NCBI GenBank assembly: GCA_900291925.1
Contig: UWYS01000010.1
Location: 124,001-188,000, forward strand
Length of the DNA: 64,000 nt
DNA from: Thecaphora thlaspeos
Lineage: Eukaryota > Basidiomycota > Ustilaginomycetes > Urocystidales > Glomosporiaceae
Direction of reading: 5' to 3'
Shown piece by piece: positions 1-15,800 of the stretch. Every line of letters starts with the position of its first letter. The stretch's first letter is position 1. The notes under the pieces were generated by a model. The model saw only the letters and a list, made by a program, of their open reading frames with translations. It was not told the origin of the DNA and ran no database searches. Made by a program: the position numbers and the translations under genes.

Positions 1-1088
1 CCAGCCCCCTTCTCTCTCTCACACACACTATGCACATACGCACGGCGCTCTCTTGCCAATGACACACACAACATGCATCATCCGTCGTCGCTAACTACCA
101 CCGACACCGTCGTTCCAAAAATAGCTGTTTCTTGCTGCAATCGACTCCTTCCCTAAAAAGAAGATGCTTCTGCGGCGCGTTGTCGTCCGTGTGTGTGCTC
201 TTGTGTGCCTCGTGTGATGCGCTGATATGCTCTGCTCCGGTCTGCCTTGGGCGCGCTGCGAGCTGAAGTTGGGCCTCAGTCTTGGTGCTTTGCAGTACGA
301 TCATGGGTCAGTCCCTGTCGCGGTGATGTTGATAAGCGGCGGCGGACTGTCGCTCTGCCGGAGTGCCTCTATGTAACGGGGAATCCGAAAGACAATGAGC
401 GCCGTGAGGGAGTTTTGATTGTCCATCCCTGGGTACGACGCTGGTCTCATCGTTGTCTCTGTTTGGCTCTGGACGTGAAGTAAGTCGTGGAAGTTGAGGC
501 ATCGAGTGTAATCTGAGCTGACAGGGGAGGGAGGATAGGAAGCAGCCAACTTTTTAAGGATCGCCGCGAGCTGAGTCGCGCACCGATTAAACGCATCCAA
601 AAATGACGACGAAAATTCAAGGCCGAATTGCTAGCAGCCTGCCACAGCATTGGGACCGACGAAGCCAAGCAGGTGGAGAGAGTTTCCTAGAGATGTGTAG
701 CGAGCGGATGATCAGCATGCAGCGCCGCTTGGTTCAGGCTGCGACGATGGTCTTTAGGCCTGGCAGTAGCCACGGACGCGGGCGTGGTGCGTGGTGTGTG
801 GTGGGCGCGGCGACGCGCGAGGAATCGCGGGAGTCGGAGAGAGTGCTGGCTGGAGCGTGGCTGGAGCGTCTCTGACAGCTCGGAGGCACGCGACCGCGAG
901 AAGAGCGGCGTCGCTCTCTTCCCCTCTCGCTCCACATCGCCAACGCCGTCAACCTGCTCCTCGACTGTCACCTCGTCCCTATCCTCTCATCGCGCACGCT
1001 CACACGCCCGCTCATCCCGACGAACGCCCCGTACCTTCCTCCTGCATCCCACGCCTCCGAACACATGACTGCCCAGCATTAAACACCG
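1..1088. other. Left-edge non-coding stretch, 5' flank of SAC3
   Basis: No gene could be supported here. Several overlapping short frames exist on both strands (for example minus 301-600 and plus 791-1513), but they lack ATG starts or family resemblance and overlap one another. The last 250 bases are C/T-rich and lead to the SAC3 start codon at 1089, so the stretch probably holds the SAC3 promoter and 5' leader. A gene ending or starting left of the window cannot be excluded. Confidence 0.5.
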
Positions 1089-4000
1089 ATGCGACCGGTC
1101 CCCTACCGGCCTCCGCGACCGCCCGGCCAGACACTCACAACATCCCCCTTTCCACCCAGGCCACAGCAACAGCAGCAACAGCAGCAGCAGCAGCAGCAGC
1201 AACCACAGCATCAATCACAAGATGTCCTCCCCTCACGTCCAACACCGACACGCCTGAATCCCGTCTTTGGCCGACCCCCCTCCAACTTCCCCGCCCGCCC
1301 ATTACGTCCCGTCTCCGCGCCGGGCTCAGCGGCCGGCAGACCGAGGGGCGCCGGTCCACGCATCGTCAGACCGCACGCTTCCTCCACCGTCTCACGAGGT
1401 TCGAGACCGCGACCCTTCGCCAACCGCTCGACCGTGTTCAATCAGCCATCGCAGGCCACCTCACCCTCCGTCGCGCCGCGGGCAAATCCCAGCGCTCCGC
1501 CCAGCGGCCCTGACACCTTCGTTTCGACAGCTTCCCAAGATAGCGTCAGCAGCTCGGGTCAAGCGTCGAGGATAAGCGCACCTAACGGCAGCGGCAGCGC
1601 TTTCGGGCTGAACCTCCCTGTTGCTCCTTCGACGGCGTCTGCGTCCGGCTCCGCCTTCGGATCCTTTGCCTTCGGATCCTCGACCAACGCAGCAGCACCG
1701 GCCGCATCGCAAAGCGCCTTCTCTTCCGTTGTGGCGCCCGCTGTCCAGAACCATGCAGCGAGTCCTGTCTTTAGCTTCGGCGGCTCCAAGCCTGCCTCGA
1801 CCGTCTCCGCACTTGGCTCGTCTCCCTCAGGCTCCCCCGCTGCCAGCCCAGCAAATGCGGCGCAGCCTGACCCCGGCCGCCCGAGCGCCGCCAACTCGCC
1901 TTCGCTGGCACCCACACCGGCTCCCGCACCGGTAGCAGCCCCTGCAACCCCTGCCACCTCGCTCTCCAGCTTCCTGCGGAAGGACAAGTCGAATACGGGA
2001 TCCGCACCAGCTTCGCGCTCGTCCAGCCCGCTAGCGGGCGGCGGTGGCGGCGCGTTCGGAGGTCAAACCAACGCCCTCGGCGGCTTCAGCAATGGCGACG
2101 AAGATGAGGAGAGGAAGAAGCGCTTTGATGACGGGCCCAAGTCTGGCAACCGCTTCCTCGAGATGAAGGGAGGCCGGGAGGCCCTCCGCGCGTCCTACAT
2201 TGCCTCGGGCGTCCTTCCGGACCCGGAAAAGCCGACTGACCTGGCACTCGCCATCAAGCTGACGGGAACGTGCCAAGACATGTGCCCCGAGTTTGAGCGC
2301 GAGGAGCGCGAGTACCAAAAAGAGCTTGACCGCTTCGAGATGTACCCGGGCACTACCCGCGTCGATCCCAACCTGGCCGTCAAGATCTACCGCCGTCCCG
2401 CCGCCGGCCGAGAGCTGCCGCTGCCGGAGGACGTTCGCCCGCCGGCGGTGCTCAAGATGACGCTCGATTACCTCTTCCACCAGCTCCTGCCCGCCTCCTC
2501 CGACGACCCCACCTTTACCGCGGTCCAGCCGTTTCTGTGGAACAGGACGCGCGCAATCCGCCAGGACTTTACTGTCCAGAGCGAGAGCGGGCCGACGACG
2601 ATCGAGTGCCACGAGCGGATCACGCGCTACCACATCCTCTGCCTCCACTGGAAGGGCGGGCCAGGTGCCGAGGGCTGGAGCGAGCAGCAGGAGCTCGAGC
2701 AGCTCCGCAAGACGTTGCGCTCGCTGATCGAGTTCTACGACGACCGCCGACGCTCCGGCCATACGTCGCCGCACGAGGCCGAGTTCCGCGCCTACAACCT
2801 GTTGCTACACCTCCGCGACCCGGAGACGCTGCGCGAGGTCGAGCTGCTGCCGCGCGCCATCTTCACCGCGCCCCAGGTCCAGGCCGCGCTCTCGATGCGC
2901 GCGCTGGCCCAGCGCTCCAACAACCTCGAGCGCCGCGGCCAGCCCCGCAACACCGAGGCGACGCTCAACTTCTTCTCGCGCTTCTTTGCCGAGCTCCGCA
3001 AGCCGGCCGTCTCGTACCTGATGGCATGCCTGGCCGAAAACTTGTTCAACTCCGTCCGCGTCGGCGCGGTCAAGGCGATGGCGAAGGCCTACATGGCCCA
3101 GCACCGTGCTCTCCCGCTCGACTTCCTCGTCCGGTGCCTTGGGCTCGACGACGAGGGTCAGGCCGTCGCCCTCGTCCAGTACCTTGGGATCGAGCTTGAG
3201 TACGAGGATGAGGCAGGTGCCAGCCTACCTGTCGGCGTCAAGCTCTCCAAAACGAGCGTGATCAACGAGGAAAAGCCGTTGCCAAGCCCCTTCAGTGCGA
3301 ACATCGTCGAGGCGAAGCGGGGCAGCTACACCAACCAGGACGTCGTCGACGGCGTGGCGAGCGGAGCAGCGCCGCTCCTGCCACTGCCGCCGGCTCCCTC
3401 GCAGGCGGCCAGCAGGCCCGCAGCGCGAACGCCGACTGCATCACCGATGGTCTCAACCGGAGCTTTTGGGCAAGGACACGCTTCCGCTTTCACCCCGCCG
3501 CCGACACACGAGCAGCAGACGCCGGCAGCCTCAACCTCGGCATTCGGCAACGCAGCATCGCCCTTCCAAGCTGGAGCAGAGGCTGGGGCAGGTGTCAGCT
3601 CGGCCTTCGGAGGCTCCACCGGGCTCTTTGGCAACAAAGCGCAGCAACCTCCGGCGACGACAGCGGCGACGTCTAAGCTATCAGCTGCCTCGCCCGCTTT
3701 CACGCCGACGAGCGTCGCCAAGCAGGACCACGCGGTTGGGTCTACGCCTCAGAGCTCTCCTTTTGGGGCACCTTCCGGGGCCTTCTCGCCGGCCTCCACA
3801 GCAGCCACAGCAGGCTCTGCCTTCTCGTTCGGGGGACCACCAAAGCCTGCCGAAGACACCGCCGCCGCATCCCCACCACTGCCGGCTCCGACGCAGAAGA
3901 GAAAGGACCTCGACGTGCCTACGAAACCTGCCATCTTTGACAAACCAGTCTCGTTCAGTGCCTCGCCAACGCGGCATAAGCGTCCCGCCGCGACGCCATC

Positions 4001-6451
4001 GTCGATCCAGGACGTACGACCTTCAGCGCCCACAACCGTACAGGTCCCGTCAAAGTCGCTCCTCGAGGCATCCTTCCCTGCTAGCAGCAAGCCCGCCGCA
4101 TCTTCTGCACCGGCCGATGTGACCAAGCAAAAGAGTCCGCCGCGAGGAAAGATTCCGGCCGCGCTCAAGCCCAAGCTCGTCGAACGAGCCTATGGGGGCC
4201 TGCTGCAGCCTCTGCTGGACTCGACCACCAACGAGGTCGCCACCGCCGCAATTGAGGCTGAGCAGAGACGGCGCGACCGCGTCGCTGCACGCTCGAGCCT
4301 TCTCGACGCACTCTCGTCCCAGCTGTTTGACAAGCTCGCCGCCGATCGATGCGCCAAGGTGTCAGGGAGACAGGCGAGGCAGGCCGTCGCGATCGCGTTC
4401 GAGGCCAAGAGCTTCAAGCGGTTCGGATGGGAGAGTTGGAAGTTGGCCGTGCAGGAACGGAGGCAGAGACGGGAGATGAAGGTCCGTCTGGACGTCGTTA
4501 GGTCGGAGCTGAAGCGGCGCGGGCTCGGCGCGAGCATCAGTGGTGGCGGCGACGGAGAGAGGGAGAGCAGCGTTGTTCTCGGCGAGAAGCGCGCGGCAAA
4601 ACGGGCAAAGGTCGACACCTCCCGTCGCCGTCGGTCGCAACCTGGCGAAGCCGATATCGCAAGTGCGGCTGTGCTAGGAGAAGGCGGTTACAACGACGAC
4701 GACGGCGATGAAGATGGGAGACTGCGCGCGTCCTTCCTCACCGCTCAGCAGAAGCGGCAGGTGCTGTGGGAGGAGGGCGTCTTCCTCGACCACATCGCGC
4801 AGCGGCTCGATTCGCTCGTCTCGCACTTCTGCCCTGTCCAGCTGGACCGCTTCTCGACGCTCTACTGCGGCGCAGGGGAGGCAGGGGGTGTCGCATCGCG
4901 ATGGCTTAGATCCAAGTTCGGCCTCGTCACGCCGATGAACGAGGAGGTGGAAATGACGCTTTCCGACGGAACGGCTTGCGTGCTCGTCGCCGCCGAGGCG
5001 GGCGAGGTGGAACGGGTCAAGGATGTAGGACTCGTGGTGTTCGAGTGCGATCCGCGCTCTGCCCGAACCTCGGCCACTGCGGCGGAACGCGAGGCGAGCT
5101 GGAGCGAAGATCGAGCGAGGCTGGAACGTATCGCCTCTCTCCCCGCCGTACGACAGAGCGCTCTGGCACCACGTCTCCTGGTCGTAGTCTGGACAGATGC
5201 CGCGTCGTCCCAGCAGCGATCGCAGGACGACGTGCACGTGCGACGACACCTCGGTCTCGACTCTGCGCACACACGGACGGTATGGGATCGAAGCGCCATC
5301 CTAGAGCTCGGCGACGCTAGACGCGATAGCACGGCGGAGATCGCCGACCGCCTCACGCACCTCCTCCCTTCTCTGAGGCTAAACACAACCCTGCACCGCA
5401 CAACGCTCAACGAGCTCATCGCACCCCTCGCGTCCATCTGGATGGAGACCGTCTCGCGCATCTCGTCGCTCCTCCCGCGTCGACATACGATGGTAGACGC
5501 GGATGAGAAAGAGGCGGTCGAGAGAAAGACACTTCGTATCCTGATTGCGTTATGCAACCACATCATCAAGATCGTTCTGAACTCTTCAGAGACGATCTTG
5601 GAGGCAGAAGAGGAGGAGAGGTTGTTATTGGCTCTACCGTCGAAGGAGGGGGAGGGGGGTTTGTACAGAGCGGCGTTTGAGGTGGTGGACGAGATGGCGA
5701 TAAGGGCGACTGAGGAGGAGCAAGGCGAAGATGAGACGGAAGAGGATGAGACGATGACGTGTCTAGCTCACATCCAGACTGAGCTACTGGCAAACGAAGC
5801 TAGAGGTCAAGGTGAGTTCACTGGTCATTCGTCCTCTTCCTACAACCTTTATCCTGGCCAACTTCTGACGATCCTCTTCTCCTTTCCTTCGTCTCGGCAT
5901 GCGTGATGATGACGCGGAAATCAACAGAGTTCCAACTTGCCCAATTTCTCCAACCTCTTCTCGCTCTCACACTATCGGGCATCGAGAAGGTATGGCTACA
6001 GGTCTCTGGACAAGCCGATCTGGACTTCTCCACATCCTTCAAGGTAGCTACGAAAGAAGTACAAACACTCTGCGACAAAGCGACGAAAGAGATATCAGAG
6101 GATGTACGTATACTCTACATGCACCTTCGAGACCAAAACGATGCGAAATCAGGTGAAGGACGTATGACGCTGTGAGTTTTTTCATTTAGTTTTTTAGTTT
6201 TTTAGTTTTTTTTTTTTCCACCCTTCCCTCGCTCTCGTTTTCGTTTTGAGGAAAAGACCAAAAAACTGAAATGACCCTCCCCTCGTGTATGTTTTCTGAA
6301 CAGAGACGAAATCTCCTCACCAAGACCTCTTAAGAGAAATCGCATCCAACCTCCTCCCTCCCCTTCGCACTCGGTATCAACGTCTTTAGACGATCTACTT
6401 CGTTTGATAGCAAGAACAGAGATGTTTCTAGAGACAAAGTCTTCCACCTAG
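1089..6451 (+). CDS. SAC3: SAC3/GANP-type mRNA export scaffold (TREX-2)
   Basis: Three exons (1089-5811, 5928-6171, 6304-6451; GTGAGT donors) give about 1704 residues. The SAC3/GANP core starts near residue 390 with the signature LTGTCQDMCPEFERE, followed by the alpha-helical region to about residue 700. The N-terminal third is Ser/Pro/Ala-rich with a CAG-encoded polyglutamine run near residue 25 and several FG-type motifs (SAFG, FSFGG, AFGG). A second FG-type cluster follows the core (about residues 790-920). SAC3 is the scaffold of the TREX-2 complex at the nuclear pore, linking transcription to mRNA export. FG motifs on the Sac3 polypeptide itself recall animal GANP. Intron 1 joins G|AG (Glu) to a helical FQLAQFLQPL segment, and the final exon is short and hydrophilic. 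The identity is firm; the exact 3' splice pattern is my inference. Confidence 0.88.
1160..1212 (+). repeat. CAG/CAA trinucleotide tract (polyglutamine)
   Basis: A run of CAG with interspersed CAA codons lies inside the SAC3 reading frame and encodes about 13 consecutive glutamines. A pure block of about eight CAG units makes it prone to length variation. Confidence 0.9.
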
Positions 6452-6823
6452 CCTCTTCCCCCTCCCCTTCCCCCGTTCTCCTTTTCGTACATCAAGAAGG
6501 AAAAGGAATGTCGTCAAAGTAAATTCCATCTTCATTCAGACCGAGTGGAGAATGGTTTTGCAACTCAGTCGTGGCGTTTTAAATAGAGTGATTGCTCCCG
6601 TCGCGATCCCAAAGAGTGTCTGTGATGTTGACCCAGCGTACTCGTGCGAGGAGTGTGGCTTTCGCTCAACGATGACCGGATCGCATGCGTAAAGTCCCAC
6701 AGTGACCGCCAAAATTGGCACAGATGGAAAGGCATATTTTCTATTCAGGTAGAGGCCGATACACAAAATAAGACGGGCAGCCCGAGGCGTCGTCACGCAT
6801 GGCGGTGCGACGCGGTGCGACGC
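6452..6823. other. Convergent 3' region between SAC3 and PRP43
   Basis: No gene seen. This AT-richer stretch separates two convergent genes and presumably carries both 3' ends. A T-rich tract (TTTAGTTTTTTAG repeats) lies just upstream, inside the last SAC3 intron (about 6180-6220). Confidence 0.6.
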
Positions 6824-9815
<2,992 letters not shown>

Positions 9816-11193
9816 ATGCTCCCTTCATCGTCGTCCAGGCTCATCCTCGGCCGCTCTGCCGCCATGGCTTCGGCCAGCGCACGCAGCTCCATCACCGCAT
9901 CCACCGCACTGCGCGCCTTTTCCACCTCGATGGTCGCTGACAAGGAGGTCAAGAATGTCACCGTGTGAGTGGAAGACGCTGCCATGACGCGAACCATACA
10001 GCTGCAATCCCTTGCTAACCAGCTTTCTCTTTCGCCCCGCCAGTTTCGGCGCCGGGCTGATGGGCGCCGGTATCGCCCAGGTGCTCGCTCACAAGGGCAA
10101 GTTCAACGTCACCCTCTCGGACGTCACTGACAAGGCGCTCTCTAACGGTCAGTCGATTATCTCCAAGTCGCTTACCCGCATCACGAAGAAGGCCATGGCC
10201 GAGTCTTCTGCCGACGAGCAGGCTCAGTTTGTCAAGGGCATCGTCGACTCGATCAAGCTCACCACCGACCCCGAGGCGGCGGTCCAGGACACCGACCTCG
10301 TCATCGAGGCCATTATCGAGAATGTTGGCATAAAAAAGGATCTTTTCGGCTTCCTCGATGGCAAGGCGCCCAAGGACGCCATCTTTGCCAGCAACACGAG
10401 CTCGCTCAGCATCACTGACGTCGCCGATGCCGTCGAGAGAAAGGACCGCTTCGGCGGCTTCCACGCCTTCAACCCGGTCCCGCAGATGAAGCTTGTCGAG
10501 GTGGTCAGGACCAACCAGACCAGCGACGAGACCTACGAGACGCTCATGGACGTGGCCAAGAAGATGGGAAAGGTCCCCGTCACCTGTGTCGATGCCCCCG
10601 GGTGAGTCGCGGCAGGAGGAAATAGGGCCGAGTAAAGTGGCCCCTACAGCGCCAAACACTTGCTGACTCTCTTCGAATCCACCACACGGAACGCAGCTTC
10701 ATCGTCAACCGCCTGCTCGTGCCCTACATGCTCGAGTCGATCCGACTCGTTGAACGAGGCGAGGCTTCGGTCAAGGACGTCGACACCGCCATGAAGCTCG
10801 GCGCGGGATGTGAGTTCAGAAGCCTTGTTTTGCTGCTCTCGCTCGATGAACATAGTCATTCTAACCTTCCTCTCTCATTCCTCCCGTGCTCCAACCCTGC
10901 CCGCTCCAGACCCGATGGGACCGTTTGAGCTGGCGGACCTCGTGGGTCTCGACACGCTGGGCCACATTGCCAAGGGCTGGAGGGAGACACGCGTGAAGTC
11001 GGGCGAGATCAACGCCGAGGCGGTCAAGGAGTCGAGGCTGCTCGAGGACCTGGTGGCGCAGGGCAAGCTGGGCAAGAAGAGCGGCGAAAAGGGTGGTTTC
11101 TACGAGTACCCCGCGCCCAAGAAGATGGAAGCGGGCGGCTGGAAGCGCTCACAGTTTCAGATGAACGAGCGCGAGCGTGATGGATTCCGATGA
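9816..11193 (+). CDS. Mitochondrial L-3-hydroxyacyl-CoA dehydrogenase
   Basis: Four exons (9816-9964, 10044-10601, 10697-10809, 10910-11193) give 367 residues. After an Arg/Ser-rich leader of about 45 residues, typical of a mitochondrial presequence, comes the NAD-binding glycine loop [12 protein letters not shown]. Further on are [12 protein letters not shown], the SNTSSLSI segment and the catalytic-His region [13 protein letters not shown]. The C-terminal domain carries [11 protein letters not shown] and [16 protein letters not shown]. These are hallmarks of the short-chain HADH family, which oxidises L-3-hydroxyacyl-CoA in beta-oxidation. All three splice junctions restore family sequence (for example VTV|FGAG and GAGY|PMGP). 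Mitochondrial location is inferred from the leader; no peroxisomal C-terminal signal is seen. Confidence 0.92.
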
Positions 11194-11415
11194 AAGCCCC
11201 TCTCGAACACTGATGAAAGCCAAACATAGATGTGATTCTGTCTGACTGCGTGCGACGAGCAAGAAAGAGACGCAGCCTGGGTTGGGATGGGTCGAGTGCC
11301 CCGCTGTTGGATGTAAGGCGCTACAGCTGCGCTAGAAGCGAGGAGGGGGTATAGACGGCGGTGCGGTGCGGTGCGATGCGATACGATACGATGAGCTGAG
11401 GGGATGCGGCGGCGG

Positions 11416-11895
11416 TCACTTTGCGCGGGTGTCCCAGAGCTTGACGTAGTCTACGCCCATGTCCTTGGGCATTGGGCCCCAATCCTTCCTGTTGCGGTTC
11501 CTTGGCCCCCTCTTGAGGACTTCATCGTCGCTGTTTCCTCCTTGTTCGTCGTCTTCCATCATCTCTTCTTCGTCATCGCTTGTCTCTCGCCGCTGCTCGT
11601 GCTGTGCGCGAATGGAGGAAGGCTTTAGCTGGCCGAACTTTGGCTTGGCGGCGTTTTCTGCATCGATGCGCTCCTTTTGCTTCTGTGATATCCTCTGTGC
11701 CTTTGAGCTATCCCTTGATGTGCTGGCCGTTACTGCTGCAGCCTTTTTGGAGGTGACGTCGTTGGTGAAGGCAGAGGAGCGCTGCTTGGAGGCGGCGGGT
11801 GAGGAGAGGGCAGAGCTGGAGCGGCCGCTGCCGGGCAGGGCGGACTGGCGCTCCCTGAGCGTGGGTTTCTTGTAGAACTTTGCGGATCGGCCCAT
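11416..11895 (-). CDS. Small hydrophilic protein of unknown function
   Basis: A single open frame of 159 residues with an ATG start. The N-terminus is basic (MGRSAKFYKKPTLRERQS), the middle is Ser/Lys/Glu-rich with a probable helix (QRISQKQKERIDAENAAK), then an acidic block (SDDEEEMMEDDE) and an aromatic C-terminus (WGPMPKDMGVDYVKLWD). The charge pattern resembles small nucleolar or ribosome-assembly proteins, but I do not recognise the family and assign no function. GC3-rich codon use and a clean start and stop support it as real. It ends 222 nt from the convergent dehydrogenase gene and diverges from NTE1. Confidence 0.7.
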   Translation of the reverse strand: MGRSAKFYKKPTLRERQSALPGSGRSSSALSSPAASKQRSSAFTNDVTSKKAAAVTASTSRDSSKAQRISQKQKERIDAENAAKPKFGQLKPSSIRAQHEQRRETSDDEEEMMEDDEQGGNSDDEVLKRGPRNRNRKDWGPMPKDMGVDYVKLWDTRAK

Positions 11896-12863
11896 TGTGA
11901 GGGAGTTTGAGCGGCGAGAACGTAGATGCGCTTTTGTGGTTGCGTCTGGTTGGTTTTGCGGTTCGGAAGGATGCTGGACGTCACAGACGGTGGTTGGGAG
12001 AAAGCGAGAATGGTGGAAGGAAGGACTCTCTGCGAGAAAGCTGAAAGTGCGTCACGTGCCAGCAGGCGACGTGGGCGTCTGAGGCGGTCGATCACGCTGC
12101 GGGTGGTGGCCTTGAACCGCCCGCCGACCTCTTTCTGCTGCATCCTCTCCTCCATCACCTCCTTCCCCCTGCCTCCGGCCGGCACCTGTAGACACCTGTT
12201 TTGCTGCCCGCCCACCTCCCTTCTCGCTCCTGTTGGTGCGCTCGTCCGCTCGCCGTACGGCGGGCCGGGAGCCTCCGAGCTCAGAGGCCTCGCCCTTCTG
12301 CCCGCATCTCCCATGAATCTATGCCTGTTTGCCCGTCCTGCCGCGCGAGAGGCAAGCCTGGGACTGAAATTTTTGTGGCGCGGCGGGGGCGAGGAGGCTG
12401 CGGAGCCGAGCGAGGGAGGGCCGCTCCTCCACAATTCTGCCAGCTGGTGCTGGGCGGAGACGGGGCAAGAGGGGGCGTCGCCCTGATGGGCCGTGGCAAG
12501 CCTCAAGCCTCAAGCCTGGATGGCTGCAGCAAGGGAAGCGATGGACCCTGCCCTGAGCTTTCTTCGATGCAGTGCAGCCTCAATCGAAGCCAGGCGCAGC
12601 CATTTCACACGACCAACCAACGGACCGCCCACTCGCCTATCACCACCCTCACCCTCCTCCTCCCACCACCTTCTCCGCCACCGCCACCACTACCGCCACC
12701 ACCACCGCCAGCAGCGCAAGCACAAGCAACATAGCGTCTTTTCCACCCTCCCCGCAGACACGCCGCCGACCAAGCTACGCCACCGCACCACCTACGCATT
12801 CGGTCACGCTCTCTTCACCCGCGGTCAAGGGCATAACAGGCGGCCGGCCATCCAAGGCTCGCC
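11896..12863. promoter_or_regulatory. Divergent intergenic region before NTE1
   Basis: A 968-nt gap between the divergent small gene and NTE1. The right half is strongly CA/CC-rich (about 12600-12800, with ACCACC repeats), typical of a long 5' leader in GC-rich basidiomycetes. Overlapping frames on both strands here show no family features. Confidence 0.5.
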
Positions 12864-15800
12864 ATGGAGGACGCCTCCTCGTCCCTGCGCTCAGCCGCCG
12901 AGTCGGCAGCAGCAGCAGTAACGACGACGACGACGACGTCAAGCAGCGCCTCGCCCTTGGCCTCCTCCGCCGCCTCGACCGCAACGGCAGCAGCAGCCAT
13001 CGGCGCAGGCACGCTCGATCCGGACGGCCGCAACCCCGTCCTCGCCCTCTTTGACGGCATCCTCGGCGTGGTGCTCGCATCCCTCAACCTTGTCAAGGTC
13101 CTCGTCACGTTCACCACCATCACCATACCCAGCGCCGTCTACACCGTCCTCCATTACAGCCTCACGCTCCAGCTCAACTTCCCCTCGCTCGCCCTCCTCT
13201 TCCTCGCTTTCCTCGTCGCAGGCTTCGTGTGGCTTCGCTACAGGCACCTCAACCGCTACGAGAGGTTGCGCGAGGTACCCCTCATCAAGGACGAAGGATT
13301 CACCCTCCATCCCGACGTCGCGACCGCAGGCGGCGAGGGAGGCCGCGGCAGCCTCCACAACTACCTCGACGACTTCCTCCAGGCCATCCGCATCTTTGGC
13401 TTCCTCGAGAAGCCCGTCTTCCACGAGCTCGCGCGGCATCTCCAGACGCGCAGACTGGTGGCGGGCGACAGCCTCTCGCTCGACAGCGACTTTTCCTTCT
13501 ATATCGTCATCGACGGGCACGTCCAGGTCTACGCGCCCCTGCCGCCCGGCACAGCAGCCGCGCAGGAGGCAGATACCTTCAACGACGAGGAGCTCAGCGG
13601 CTACCAGCTGCTCAACGAGGTCGAGAGCGGTGGGACGCTCAGCAGCCTCTTCACTATCCTCAGCCTCTTTACAGAGGACGTCAAACTCGGTTTTGGCGAC
13701 GAGGCGGATCAGCTGCAGGCCGAGGTGGGCATCAGCCGCCCGCCCGGCCAGAGCGGCGCCGGCTCCTCGGTGCCGTCATTGGCATCGGTAGACATGGATA
13801 GAGGTTCGAGCGCAGGCCACTCGAGGCGGTCTGTGCCGCCATCGGCCACACGAAATGGATTTGCCAGCCCGGGCCTGGCACCGACCTCTCCGCAGCATTC
13901 GGCCTTCAACCAGTTCTCCCAGGGTGCCCAGATGCAGCTCAATGCCGCCGCGCTTCGCAACGTCCCGAGCGCCGTCGGCACCGAGGCGACCGTCGATCGC
14001 CTGCGAGACGCTCGGGACGTCCGCTCCTTCCATGCCCGCACCAACTCGTCGTCGGCTGGATCTGTGACCGTCGACGGCAACACCAGCACCATTGCCGGGT
14101 CGGAGCACGGAGGCGACGACCAGAAGCACGTCGGCGGGCTTGGATCCGCCCCGGACCTGCAGATGCCGCCTGCCCAGGCCTCTGCCCCCTTCCCGCACTT
14201 TGCTGCGCCCGACGGCGGAGTCGGGACCCCGGGCACGTCCTACTCGATGGCGGGAAGTGCCGCACACCCGTCGCCCCTCCGTGCTCCACGCCAGTCGATG
14301 CCGACGTCGGCTAACTATCCGGCCCACGATACCCACCCCACTACGCCAGGCTCCATCTTCAGCGCCGCCGGCAGCGTCCCCGAACCTGCCAGGCCGAGCC
14401 ACGGGCTTGCTCGTGAGGGAGGCGGCACCGTGGCGCGCGCCACCGTCGACACCACGCTGGCCGTGATCCCGGCCGAGGCGTTCAAGCGGCTGACTAAAAA
14501 GTTCCCCAACGCCGCCGCTCACATCGTCCAGGTCATTCTGGCGCGCCTCTCGCGGGTCACATTCCACACAGCACACAAGTATCTTGGCCTCACCAAGGAG
14601 GTGATGCGGACCGAAAAGGCGATCAACGAGATGGCCTGCTTCCCGCTCCCAACCGGGTTCTACGAAAAGGGCGGGATGGAAAAGCTGCGCCACCGCTTCT
14701 TCCCGGAGCCCAAGCCCAGGAAGCAGCGCGGCGAGCCCTCCGAGGACGACTACTTCCGCAACTTTGAGGACTGGCCGCAGCAGCGCTCGTCGACGCGGAC
14801 GCCGAAGCCGGACTCACCCACGTCGAGCCGCAAGGCGACGCGCTTCGACGACGAGACGCCGATGTTCAGCGAAGAGCCCAGCGAGATGGCGGCCTCGAAG
14901 CCGCGGCCCTCGATGGGGACCGAGAAGAACTCGTTCTGGCAGCAGGCGCCCACCAAGACGCTCTGGGGTCATCCGGATCCGCCGATCCGCACGCCGATGG
15001 CGCGTTCCGCTGTCGGACCGGGCGACCTGCTGTCGATGACGGGCGCCGGCGACGACGGCTGGCGCTTTGGCTCGACGCCGCTGACGTCGGCGCAGCCTAC
15101 ACCGCGCAACAAGCCGAGGCTCTCTACGCGGATCGACCCCATTGCTGAGCACCCGGCTACCAGCCCCACCTCGCCGTGCGGTCTCAACGGCAAGTTTCGT
15201 CGCGGCAGCAGTGGCGACGACGCCCTTTTCAACGCGCTTGGCATGGCCGAGTTCGACCTGCGGACCGAGGTGATGGACTGCATCGCCAAGAGCATCGGCC
15301 TGGCCCAGGCGGCGCCGAGCCCAATGACGAGCTATCAGGCCAGTCCGCACATTGGCGCTCAGGACGCCATGCTGCAGCGCAGCGTCTTCAAGTCGGCATT
15401 CAGCTCGCTCAGCATGCTCGACGTTGCCATGGGTGTCGACGAGGAGAGCGCCACCGGTACGGCGAGCTCGGTTGTCGGCGGCCATCCGCACGGCTTCCAC
15501 CACACCGACTTTGAGAACGAGATCGAGATCAAGTTCTACTCGGCTGGCGACACGCTCGCCAACGCCGGCGACAGCAAGGCGGGCCTCTTTTTTGTCATCG
15601 ACGGCTTTCTTGATATTTTGCTTCCCAAGCAGGACAGCCAGCTGGACGACTCGGACAGCGAGGACGAGCGTCCGATCAAGAAGAAGAAGCCCGCAGCGGC
15701 CGGAAAGAGCCAAGGCGGTCGACAGCAGAACGGCGCTGGGAAGACTGACGACGACAATGATGTCGACACGGGCACGGATCGACCCCAGCTGAGGCGGAGG

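Noticed and set aside
95..600. Possible minus-strand gene at the left edge
   Set aside because: Two overlapping short frames; the longer begins at a non-ATG codon, and no splice site joins them into a recognisable protein.
791..1513. Plus-strand 240-codon frame overlapping the SAC3 start
   Set aside because: It runs in another frame over the CAG tract and SAC3 N-terminus and translates into Arg/Pro/Thr noise; SAC3 clearly uses the other frame.
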